From: Anaerosphaera aminiphila DSM 21120
GTDB taxonomy: Bacteria > Bacillota > Clostridia > Tissierellales > Peptoniphilaceae
NCBI RefSeq assembly: GCF_900129925.1
Contig: NZ_FQXI01000016.1
Coordinates: 1-38,207 of the forward strand
Direction of reading: 5' to 3'
Length of the DNA: 38,207 nt
Shown: positions 1-6,490 of the stretch, piece by piece
Numbering within the stretch: the stretch's first letter is position 1
How the letters are laid out: each line of letters opens with the position of its first letter
Translations under genes and position numbers: made by a program
The notes under the pieces: generated by a model
What the model was told of the DNA's origin: nothing
The model's database searches: none
Seen by the model: only the letters and a program-made list of their open reading frames with translations

Positions 1-2
1 CT

Positions 3-314
3 TCCCTTCCTAAGAAAGTTTTTAAAAGCTTCACTTCGGACAGAGGCAAAGAGTTTGCATGTTATACAGATGTAGAAGAAGAGTTGGGAATAGATTTTTA
101 CTTTGCAGATCCCTACAGTGCTTGGCAAAGGGGAACGAATGAAAATAGTAATGGGCTATTACGTGAATTCTATCCTAAGAAAACCGACTTATCGAAAATC
201 AGTAATGAAAGTTTAATTAAAATATTATATAAAATAAATTCCAGACCTAGAAAATGTCTGGAATTTAGAACAACATTTGATGCATTTTTATACGAGATAA
301 ATAATTTGGAGTAA
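3..314 (+). CDS. IS30-family transposase, C-terminal fragment (5' end outside window)
   Basis: The reading frame is open from the window edge and stops at TAA 312-314. The visible ~103 residues contain the end of a DDE integrase core: a T-S-D-R-G-K-E-F segment holding a catalytic Asp, then D-P-Y-S-A-W-Q-R-G-T-N-E-N-S-N-G with the Glu expected in IS30-type transposases, then the L-N-x-R-P-R-K-C-L-like region seen here as I-N-S-R-P-R-K-C-L-E-F. The protein would catalyse transposition of its own element. A short TTG-initiated version starting at 84 can be read, but that TTG lies inside the conserved core, so it is not a true start. Whether the element is intact cannot be judged because its 5' part is missing. 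The next gene starts about 120 bp downstream in the same direction. Confidence 0.88.
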   Translation, partial: SLPKKVFKSFTSDRGKEFACYTDVEEELGIDFYFADPYSAWQRGTNENSNGLLREFYPKKTDLSKISNESLIKILYKINSRPRKCLEFRTTFDAFLYEINNLE

Positions 315-345
315 GTGTCGCAATAATTATTGCAATTCAGCACAT
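315..345. repeat. Possible right end of the IS30-like element (14-bp palindrome)
   Basis: Directly after the transposase stop there is a perfect palindrome GCAATAATTATTGC at 320-333, followed by AATTCAG. IS30-family elements usually end within a few dozen bases of the transposase stop, so this is a candidate terminal inverted repeat. The left end is not in the window, so the match cannot be tested here. Confidence 0.35.
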
Positions 346-431
346 AAAAAAATAATATATTAAAAAGTGTTATTGATTTATTTGGCATATATATATAAAC
401 TATAATAGTTAATTAATATAGGGAGGTTATT

Positions 432-1817
432 ATGTCTGAAAATGCAATATCTAATTCTCTTTTTCACTTAGATGGGAAGCCTTCTATACAGAGGGCCTTT
501 CCCATAGCGCTGCAGCACTTACTTGCCATGATTGTGGGCAATACACTTCCAGCTCTAGTGTTGGCAAATACACTAAAGGGTTCAGAATTTGCCATATCTT
601 CAAATGAGGCAATTTACGTTATCCAAGCGGGAATGTTTATAGCAGCTATAGCAACTTTACTACAACTCTATCCGGTGTATAAAGTCGGAGCGAAGCTTCC
701 CGTGGTAATGGGAGTTTCATTTGCCTATATTCCAATACTTATAGAAATAGGACTTAACTATGGATATGGGGCTGTATTCGGAGCGGAGATTATGGGCGGA
801 ATAGTGGCTGTATTAGTGGGGCTGTTTATAGGGAGAATACGAAAGTATTTTCCACCAATAGTATCAGGAACAGTAGTACTTACTATTGGACTATCTCTTT
901 ATCCTGTGGCTATTAACTATATGGCAGGAGGAGCGAATAGCCCAATGTATGGAACAAAGTGGAACTGGATAGTAGCGCTTATAACGCTTGTTGTAGTATT
1001 GGTATGTAATATGTATGGTAAAGGACTTGTTAAATTAGCAGCAATACTAGTTGGAATTATAGCAGGTTATATTGTGTCTATTATTATAAATAGCACTGTA
1101 GCTCCGGGATTTATGGATTTTTCAAATGTGGCAAGTGCAAGTTGGTTTACCTATCCACACTTAATGCCCTTTAAACCGGAATTTAAGTTTTCTGCAATTA
1201 TAGTAATGTCAATAATGTATATAGTAAATTCAGTGCAGGCAGTTGGCGACATATCTTCTACAACTATTGGTGGTTTAGATAGAGAACCTACTGACAAAGA
1301 AATATCAGGCGGAATAATCTGCAATGGAGTTTCATCAATAATTGGTGGACTAATAGGAGCTCTTCCAACAGCTACTTACTCTCAAAATGTGGGAATTGTA
1401 TCAATGACTAAAGTTGTGGCCAGAAAAGTGCTTGCAATTACCGCAGTTATGATTTTAGTGGCGGGGTTCATTCCAAAATTTGGCGGAATTATGATGAGTA
1501 TTCCTCAATGTGTAATTGGAGGGGCAACTATTTCAGTATTTGCTCAAATAACTATGAATGGGATGAAGTTAATTACCTCAGAGGAACTTTCAATAAGAAA
1601 CTCAACAATTGTAGGTCTTGGAATAGCACTTGGAATGGGAATTACACAAGTTCCAGCTTCGACAGAAGTTTTAAAAGCAGCTTATCCAACTCTACACATG
1701 ATATTTACATCATCACCGGTAATAATTGCAACAATTGTAGTATTCTTTTTAAATATATTTCTTCCTAAAAAGACACTTGCAGAAGAACGAGCTGAAAGAG
1801 AAGAAATGGAAAAGTAA
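432..1817 (+). CDS. NCS2 family purine (xanthine/uracil type) permease
   Basis: This 461-residue membrane protein belongs to the nucleobase-cation symporter-2 family, which takes up xanthine, urate or uracil with protons. There are roughly 12-14 hydrophobic segments. The early Q-H-L-L-A-M motif (about residues 28-33) and the N-S-V-Q-A-V-G-D-I-S-S-T-T segment (about 270-282) match the substrate-binding region of the family. An A-T-Y-S-Q-N-V-G motif follows near residue 320; this Q-N-x-G-type signature favours a purine over a uracil permease. The start ATG follows GGGAGG with a 6-base gap. The molybdenum hydroxylase maturation genes about 6 kb downstream fit a role in purine use, although they are not in the same operon. 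No purine riboswitch was recognised upstream. The exact substrate is uncertain. Confidence 0.9.
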   Translation: MSENAISNSLFHLDGKPSIQRAFPIALQHLLAMIVGNTLPALVLANTLKGSEFAISSNEAIYVIQAGMFIAAIATLLQLYPVYKVGAKLPVVMGVSFAYIPILIEIGLNYGYGAVFGAEIMGGIVAVLVGLFIGRIRKYFPPIVSGTVVLTIGLSLYPVAINYMAGGANSPMYGTKWNWIVALITLVVVLVCNMYGKGLVKLAAILVGIIAGYIVSIIINSTVAPGFMDFSNVASASWFTYPHLMPFKPEFKFSAIIVMSIMYIVNSVQAVGDISSTTIGGLDREPTDKEISGGIICNGVSSIIGGLIGALPTATYSQNVGIVSMTKVVARKVLAITAVMILVAGFIPKFGGIMMSIPQCVIGGATISVFAQITMNGMKLITSEELSIRNSTIVGLGIALGMGITQVPASTEVLKAAYPTLHMIFTSSPVIIATIVVFFLNIFLPKKTLAEERAEREEMEK

Positions 1818-1840
1818 AAACTCGGGTTATCCTGAGTTTA
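1818..1840 (+). terminator. Hairpin after purine permease, weak U-tract
   Basis: The stem ACTCGGG / CCTGAGT with a TTAT loop begins three bases after the permease stop. It is followed only by TTTAAGG, so it is a weak terminator as it stands. A nearly identical hairpin with a proper T-run lies at 2278-2300. Confidence 0.5.
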
Positions 1841-2277
1841 AGGCTGTTGGCAAAGTATTTAAAAGTTATTAGAACATATCTTTATAAAGATAAATTATTA
1901 TGTAGCAGCAACCCAATTCAAAAATTTCTATTAGCTCTTAAAGGTTTTTATAAATTGTTGGGTTAGGTCTCAAAAGCATTTCAAGGGTTAGCAGTAAATT
2001 CTATCCACTCGCTAATGCTCGTGGAGAATTCTTGAATAAAATCTATGACGAAACTATGCCGTAGTTTTCAACCAAGTTTTTCAGTCTTGGGAAAACCTGA
2101 CATTGGACCTACCTATACAATTTACTACGTATATTGGATTAGGTTTCAAAAGCGTTTCAAGGGTGTAAGGGGAGGGTGCTCGAGGGAGGGCATGAGGGAA
2201 AATCGCAATTCCCTTCGCCCTCCCTCGAATATTAAGAAACCTTTTAAAAATAAAAAACAAAGATTGTATTCACTTTC
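1840..2277. repeat. Structured non-coding repeat, copy 1 (gene-free region)
   Basis: No credible gene is present between the permease and the convergent amidotransferase. The segment is rich in hairpins. Its core (2151-2250) is almost identical to 18881-18981. The core holds a long hairpin at 2181-2227 with 11-bp outer arms CGAGGGAGGGC / GCCCTCCCTCG and an inner AGGGAA / TTCCCT stem. The G+C-rich hairpin stands out from the AT-rich surroundings. Near the left end (about 1890-1925) a TAAAGATAAATTATTATG-type stretch and CCAATTCAAAAA also recur in copy 2. Partial internal repeats of the TTTCAAGGG motif lie at about 1978 and 2155. A 90-codon frame crossing the core has no ribosome site or known motif. 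Confidence 0.7.
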
Positions 2278-2300
2278 AAACTCAGGTTATCCTGAGTTTT
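2278..2300. terminator. Intrinsic terminator between convergent genes
   Basis: A perfect ACTCAGG / CCTGAGT stem with a TTAT loop is followed by TTTTTT on the + strand. It also sits immediately past the stop of the minus-strand amidotransferase, so it may work in both directions. It repeats the sequence at 1818-1839 with one mismatch in 22 bases. Confidence 0.7.
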
Positions 2301-2864
2301 TTAAATTACATTTATAAAGTTTTCTAAAATTTCTCTTCCATATTCAGAATATTTCCCTTCCGGATGAAAAATTGTTCCGTAAATTTTTAAGTTTTCATTT
2401 TCAAAGGCAGCAATTGGACCATTTTCTGTAGAACCTGTATTTTTAAAATCTTTAGGAAGTTTTTCTACACTGTATCCATGGTACATATGAGTGTGCTGTT
2501 CACTTGGAAGATTTTTAAATATTGTTGAATTACTATCAAGATTTGCAATAGTATCTCCCTTTTCAAAGGGATACTTATCTCTTCCGACTTCTCCTCCAAA
2601 GTCCAGTGCAATTAATTCCATTCCTGAACAAATTCCAAAAATCGGCTTATTTAAACTGTATATATCCTTATTTACTCTAGGGGCATCCTCTGCTTTAATA
2701 TCACTTATTCCACCACCAAAGATAATTCCATCTACATTTAGTTCTACTGCTTTTTCATAGGCGTTTTTATAATCTGTAACGTAAATATCAGATAAACTTT
2801 TAATTTTTTCTATTATCTTATCTGGATTTGAAAATCCAAAATCTACAATTAGTATTTTTTTCAT
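2301..2864 (-). CDS. Class I glutamine amidotransferase (GMP synthase GuaA-type amidotransferase domain)
   Basis: This 187-residue protein consists of one class I glutamine amidotransferase domain, which releases ammonia from glutamine. The nucleophile Cys lies in G-I-C-S-G (residues ~78-82). The usual G-I-C-Y/L-G is slightly altered, but the Cys and both Gly are kept. The catalytic His and Glu lie in F-H-P-E-G near residue 168. It resembles the stand-alone amidotransferase subunit of GMP synthase, but no synthetase gene is adjacent, so the acceptor substrate is unknown. I chose ATG at 2864 because AAAGGAG sits the right distance upstream. A GTG two codons earlier overlaps that ribosome site and is less likely. 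The gene is convergent with the purine permease. Confidence 0.82.
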   Translation of the reverse strand: MKKILIVDFGFSNPDKIIEKIKSLSDIYVTDYKNAYEKAVELNVDGIIFGGGISDIKAEDAPRVNKDIYSLNKPIFGICSGMELIALDFGGEVGRDKYPFEKGDTIANLDSNSTIFKNLPSEQHTHMYHGYSVEKLPKDFKNTGSTENGPIAAFENENLKIYGTIFHPEGKYSEYGREILENFINVI

Positions 2865-2955
2865 AGGCACTCCTTTATTAGAACTTTATAGTATTTATTC
2901 CCAAAATAAAATAAAAGAACCAAGATAATAAAAATTAAATTCATAATTATATCTG

Positions 2956-2984
2956 TTGACAATTAAGAAAAATAAGGTTATCAT
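2956..2984 (+). promoter_or_regulatory. Sigma-A type promoter of the manganese uptake operon
   Basis: TTGACA (2956-2961), a 17-bp spacer and TATCAT (2979-2984) form a near-consensus vegetative promoter. The TTG of the -35 box also lies in frame with the downstream ATPase, so reading the gene from there would be an error. Transcription should start near 2990. Confidence 0.75.
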
Positions 2985-2994
2985 AAAGTTAAAT

Positions 2995-3008
2995 TTAGGA
3001 TTACCTAA
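2995..3008. promoter_or_regulatory. Candidate metalloregulator operator overlapping the start of transcription
   Basis: TTAGG-ATTA-CCTAA is an inverted repeat with perfect 5-bp arms, just downstream of the -10 box. The arms equal the outer half-sites of DtxR/IdeR operators but are spaced more closely. A DtxR-like regulator is encoded at the end of this cluster. Binding is inferred. Confidence 0.45.
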
Positions 3009-3030
3009 TAAACTTAGAGAGGTGAAATTT

Positions 3031-3843
3031 ATGAATTATAATTTACAGACACATAGTAAAAAAAGTAGTAGTACATTATTATCAAAAGTTAGAGAAAATT
3101 ATATTAGAAAGCAGATATTAGATGTTATAAATATAGAAAATCTCACAGTGAGCTATCAGGGAAAAGTTGCTTTAGATAACTTGTCATGTAGTATTCCGAA
3201 GGGAAAGATAACAGGAATAATTGGTCCTAATGGAGCGGGAAAATCAACATTGTTTAAAGCTATACTAGGTCTCATAAAAGTTGATTCCGGAAACTTTTTA
3301 TTTGAAGATGGCGTAGATAAGAGAGATATTGCCTATGTAGATCAGAGAAATGCAATAGACTTGAGCTTTCCAATAGATGTATTGGATACAGTAATTTTGG
3401 GAACTTATCCAAAATTAGGACTATTTCATAATCCAGGTAGGATAGAGACTGAAAAGGCATTAGATGCTTTAAAAATTGTAAAGATGGAACCCTATGTAAA
3501 AAGACAAATAGGAGAATTGTCTGGAGGGCAATTGCAACGTGTTTTTATAGCTAGGGCTCTAGCTCAAGAAGCAGAAGTATTCTTATTAGATGAACCCTTT
3601 GTTGGAATAGATGTTGTAAGTGAATCACTTATCATGGAAACTTTAAAGATGTTACAAAAACAAGGAAAGTCAGTTGCAATTGTACATCATGATTTACACA
3701 AAGTAAGAGAACTTTTCTCAAATGTCATTTTATTGAATAAAGAGTTAGTGGCACAAGGTTCGGTAGACAATGCCTTTACTGTAGAAAATGTAAATAAAAC
3801 TTATTCTGGCAGTTTGGGAGATGTAGTTATAAAGGGGGCATAA
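3031..3843 (+). CDS. psaB: Manganese-type ABC transporter ATP-binding protein (PsaB/MtsB family) with N-terminal extension
   Basis: This ATPase subunit powers metal uptake with the permease and lipoprotein encoded next to it. It has 270 residues. Walker A G-P-N-G-A-G-K-S-T is at about 66-74, the signature L-S-G-G-Q is near 160 and Walker B F-L-L-D-E-P is near 183. A switch His follows in V-H-H-D-L. The start ATG at 3031 follows GAGAGGTG with a 6-base gap. An upstream in-frame TTG at 2956 is part of the promoter. About 32 polar Ser/Lys/Arg-rich residues precede the point where family members normally begin (V-I-N-I-E-N-L-T-V). The extension has no stop codon and its own good ribosome site, so it looks real. 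The permease gene begins 3 bp after the stop. Confidence 0.9.
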   Translation: MNYNLQTHSKKSSSTLLSKVRENYIRKQILDVINIENLTVSYQGKVALDNLSCSIPKGKITGIIGPNGAGKSTLFKAILGLIKVDSGNFLFEDGVDKRDIAYVDQRNAIDLSFPIDVLDTVILGTYPKLGLFHNPGRIETEKALDALKIVKMEPYVKRQIGELSGGQLQRVFIARALAQEAEVFLLDEPFVGIDVVSESLIMETLKMLQKQGKSVAIVHHDLHKVRELFSNVILLNKELVAQGSVDNAFTVENVNKTYSGSLGDVVIKGA

Positions 3844-3846
3844 GTT

Positions 3847-4707
3847 ATGTTACAGAGTTTTATAACAGGACTTGGAAATTATGAGTTTTTGAGAAATGCA
3901 CTAATGACTTCAATAATAGTGGGAATAGTTTCAGGAGTTATAGGTTCATTTATTGTACTAAGGGGAATGTCTCTTATGGGAGATGCAATTTCTCATGCGG
4001 TTTTACCTGGAGTTGCAATATCTTATATTTTGGGAATTAACTACTTTATTGGAGCATCTATTTTTGGGGTTTTAACAGCTGGAATTATTGGATTTATAAC
4101 TCAAAAAAGCAAGATAAAAAGTGATACTGCAATAGGAGTTGTATTTAGTTCGTTTTTTGCATTGGGAATAATTTTAATATCCTTTGCGAAGAGTTCTACA
4201 GATTTATACCATATTTTATTTGGAAATGTACTAGCTGTACGTGATTCGGATATTTGGATAACTTGTGGAGTTGGAGTTTTAGTTTTACTTTTTGTAGGGT
4301 TGTTTTACAAAGAACTTAAACTAACGTCCTTTGACCCTACAATGGCACGAGCTACTGGGCTGTCAACAAATTTTTTCCACTATGCACTAATGTTTTTGTT
4401 GACTCTTGTGGCAGTTTCAGCACTTCAAACAGTAGGGACTGTTTTAGTTATAGCAATGTTAATAACACCGGCAGCTACAGCGTACTTGCTTACGAATAAG
4501 TTAAATAAAATGATTGCAATTTCAGTTTTAATTAGTCTTTTTGCATCAATAGTCGGTTTGTTTTTAAGCTTTTCATTTAATCTTGCCTCGGGGGCAACCG
4601 TTGTGTTAACAGCGGCATCAGTATTTTTATTGGCGTTTTTATTTTCACCTAAAAAGGGAATTTTAATTAAACAAAAGGAGGTTTCTACAGTTGAAGAAAA
4701 TATGTAG
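3847..4707 (+). CDS. psaC: Manganese-type ABC transporter permease (ABC-3 family)
   Basis: This 286-residue integral membrane protein has about eight to nine hydrophobic segments and forms the channel of the metal importer. Family features include the early G-S-F-I-V-L-R-G-M-S-L-M-G-D-A-I-S-H-A-V-L-P-G segment (about residues 33-55), which carries the conserved D-x-x-S-H-x-x-L-P-G motif of ABC-3 permeases. A second conserved stretch, A-L-Q-T-V-G-T-V-L-V-I-A-M-L-I-T-P-A-A-T-A, lies near residue 200. The gene starts 3 bp after the ATPase and overlaps the lipoprotein gene by 17 bp, so the three are translationally coupled. Metal preference is taken from the lipoprotein, not from this subunit. 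Confidence 0.92.
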   Translation: MLQSFITGLGNYEFLRNALMTSIIVGIVSGVIGSFIVLRGMSLMGDAISHAVLPGVAISYILGINYFIGASIFGVLTAGIIGFITQKSKIKSDTAIGVVFSSFFALGIILISFAKSSTDLYHILFGNVLAVRDSDIWITCGVGVLVLLFVGLFYKELKLTSFDPTMARATGLSTNFFHYALMFLLTLVAVSALQTVGTVLVIAMLITPAATAYLLTNKLNKMIAISVLISLFASIVGLFLSFSFNLASGATVVLTAASVFLLAFLFSPKKGILIKQKEVSTVEENM

Positions 4708-5650
4708 TATTTTTATTAGCAGTTTATTAATATTAACTGCACTTACTGGATGTAGTAAGGAGCAGGGGGAAAATACAGATAGAAGAGAAATAGCAGTTCA
4801 AGAATCTCAAGAAAAGTTAAAAATTGTAACTACTAATTCAATATTGGGAAATCTTGTTGAAAATGTAGTTGGGAATAATGCAGATGTCTATAGTATTGTG
4901 CCTGTTGGAATAGATCCCCATGAGTATGAACCATTGCCAAAGGACATTCAAGAAGTAGATGATGCGGATATTATTTTTTATAATGGATTAAATTTAGAGA
5001 CCGGCGGCAATGGATGGTTTGTTAAATTAATGGAAAGTACTTTAAAAAAAGAAGATGTAGATTTTTTTGCAGCAAGCAAAAAAGTGGAGCCTATGTATTT
5101 AACGAGCTCAGAAAAGAAAGAAGAGCAGGATCCTCATGCTTGGTTAGATATTCAAAATGGAATAAAATATGTAGAAAATATAAGAGATGTACTTGTTGAA
5201 AAAGATTCTAAAAACAAAAATATATATGAAGAAAATACAAATAACTATATAAAAAAATTACAAGAACTTGATACTCAAGCAAAAGAAGAATTTGCTGATA
5301 TACCCGAAGATAAAAAAATGCTAGTAAGTAGTGAAGGAGCATTTAAATATTTTTCTAAGGCCTATGGGTTGACAGCAGCTTATATTTGGGAGATAAATAC
5401 AGAAAATCAAGGTACTCCTGAACAGATGACAAAAGTAATAGACACTATCAGAAATTGGAATATACCTTCGTTATTTGTGGAGACCAGTGTGGATTCCAGG
5501 AGTATGGAGCAGGTATCAAGAGAAACTGGAATACCTATTTATGAAAAACTTTTTACAGATTCTATTGCAAAAAAGGGAACAGTTGGAGATAGTTACTACT
5601 CAATGATGCAGTGGAATCTAGATAAAATTCACGAGGGATTGAGTAAATAA
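4691..5650 (+). CDS. psaA: Manganese-binding lipoprotein of ABC transporter (PsaA/MtsA/SloC type)
   Basis: This extracellular lipid-anchored receptor captures the metal for the ABC importer. The start is a TTG at 4691, supported by AAAGGAGG about 9 bases upstream. It is followed by a signal peptide ending in the lipobox L-T-G-C, with the modified Cys at residue 21. The 319-residue protein shows the four metal ligands of the family: His in D-P-H-E-Y-E-P, His in D-P-H-A-W-L-D, Glu in S-S-E-G-A-F and Asp in L-F-T-D-S-I. The long stretches Y-F-S-K-A-Y-G, Y-I-W-E-I-N-T-E, F-V-E-T-S-V-D and D-S-Y-Y-S-M-M closely resemble streptococcal PsaA-type manganese receptors. That resemblance makes manganese (possibly also iron) more likely than zinc, and no His-rich zinc loop is present. 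Confidence 0.93.
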   Translation: MKKICSIFISSLLILTALTGCSKEQGENTDRREIAVQESQEKLKIVTTNSILGNLVENVVGNNADVYSIVPVGIDPHEYEPLPKDIQEVDDADIIFYNGLNLETGGNGWFVKLMESTLKKEDVDFFAASKKVEPMYLTSSEKKEEQDPHAWLDIQNGIKYVENIRDVLVEKDSKNKNIYEENTNNYIKKLQELDTQAKEEFADIPEDKKMLVSSEGAFKYFSKAYGLTAAYIWEINTENQGTPEQMTKVIDTIRNWNIPSLFVETSVDSRSMEQVSRETGIPIYEKLFTDSIAKKGTVGDSYYSMMQWNLDKIHEGLSK

Positions 5651-5659
5651 ATTATTGTG

Positions 5660-5688
5660 TTGACGTATTTTTAGGTTAAGCTTATAAT
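5660..5688 (+). promoter_or_regulatory. Promoter of the DtxR-like regulator with overlapping DtxR-type box
   Basis: TTGACG (5660-5665), a 17-bp spacer and TATAAT (5683-5688) make a good promoter. Inside the spacer and -10 box lies TTAGGTTAAGCTTATAA (5671-5687), whose first half equals the half-site of DtxR/IdeR operators (TTAGGTTAG). This would let the regulator repress its own gene when metal is plentiful. Binding is inferred. Confidence 0.6.
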
Positions 5689-5725
5689 TTTATATAGGAT
5701 TTCAAAAAAAGTGGTGAAATAATAT

Positions 5726-6364
5726 ATGACTGGAAGTAAAGAAGATTACCTAAGAGCAGTATACAAATTATCTGAAAGTGTTACACCAGTGAGTAATAAA
5801 CGATTGGCTGAGTTTTTAAATGTTTCCCCTCCATCGGTAAGTGAAATGATAGGAACACTTAGTAAAGAGGGGTATATAGAATACAAACCTTATAGAGGTA
5901 GCGTATTAACCCCCAAGGGATCTGAAGAGGCAATTAAGATATTGTATAATCACAGATTGTGGGAAGTTTTTTTGGCAAACCACTTAGGTTTATCATGGAG
6001 CGAATCTCATAGTATTGCCCATGAGTTAGAGCATATATCATCAAGCATGCTAACAGAAAAATTAGATGAGTATCTGGAATATCCAGTGCAGTGTCCTCAC
6101 GGTTTTTTAATACCTCGTTCTGGAGAAGTTGAAAATCGCAAACTTAGACCTCTTAGCACATTAGAAATAGGTGAGAGTACCTATATTAGAAGCGTAGAAG
6201 AGGAAGTGGAGTTAATGGATTATTTGCAAAATCTGGGAATTGATATTAATATGCCAATAGTTGTAAAAAATATATCCGCTTATGAGGGACCTGTTACATT
6301 ACAGATTGGCGAGAGAGAAATTCAAATAAGCTTTAAAGCTGCTCAGCGTATTTACGTAGATTAG
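5726..6364 (+). CDS. DtxR family manganese/iron-dependent transcriptional regulator (SloR/ScaR-like)
   Basis: This 212-residue repressor is expected to bind Mn(II) or Fe(II) and switch off the uptake operon just upstream. Residues 1-70 form a winged helix-turn-helix (M-T-G-S-K-E-D-Y-L-R-A-V-Y start; V-S-P-P-S-V-S-E-M-I recognition helix). Residues ~75-140 are the metal-binding dimer domain, with N-H-R-L-W-E, H-E-L-E-H and V-Q-C-P-H-G. The C-P-H pair is typical of the DtxR/SloR branch, not the shorter Bacillus MntR. The last ~65 residues match an SH3-like third domain. ATG 5726 has only a modest GTGGTG ribosome site. The gene has its own promoter, and a large palindromic terminator follows. 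Confidence 0.9.
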   Translation: MTGSKEDYLRAVYKLSESVTPVSNKRLAEFLNVSPPSVSEMIGTLSKEGYIEYKPYRGSVLTPKGSEEAIKILYNHRLWEVFLANHLGLSWSESHSIAHELEHISSSMLTEKLDEYLEYPVQCPHGFLIPRSGEVENRKLRPLSTLEIGESTYIRSVEEEVELMDYLQNLGIDINMPIVVKNISAYEGPVTLQIGEREIQISFKAAQRIYVD

Positions 6365-6435
6365 TACTAATATTTTGTAGAATTTATATTAGTATTATTT
6401 AATATAATAGTTTTAATATTATTTAAGTTAAAATT

Positions 6436-6489
6436 TTAAACTAATGAGAAGAGCGACAATTTAAATTGTCGCTCTTCTCATTAGTTTAA
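6436..6489. terminator. 54-bp perfect palindrome, bidirectional terminator
   Basis: The arms 6436-6462 and 6463-6489 are exact reverse complements over 27 bp with no spacer; the centre is GACAATTTAAATTGTC. It lies between the convergent regulator and S41 peptidase genes, two bases before the peptidase stop. The ends are A-rich and T-rich, so a hairpin with a U-rich tail forms in either direction. Confidence 0.85.
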
Positions 6490-6490
6490 G

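Noticed and set aside
315-431. A purine riboswitch before the permease
   Set aside because: The leader is too short and AT-rich, and shows none of the paired loops of the purine aptamer.
2045-2317. A 90-codon + strand frame across the structured repeat
   Set aside because: It has no ribosome site, runs through the conserved hairpin and shows no protein motif; the conserved feature is the palindrome, and copy 2 does not preserve the frame as a gene.
2956-3030. TTG start giving a 295-residue ATPase
   Set aside because: The TTG is the first part of the TTGACA -35 box, so it would not be transcribed; ATG 3031 has a proper ribosome site.
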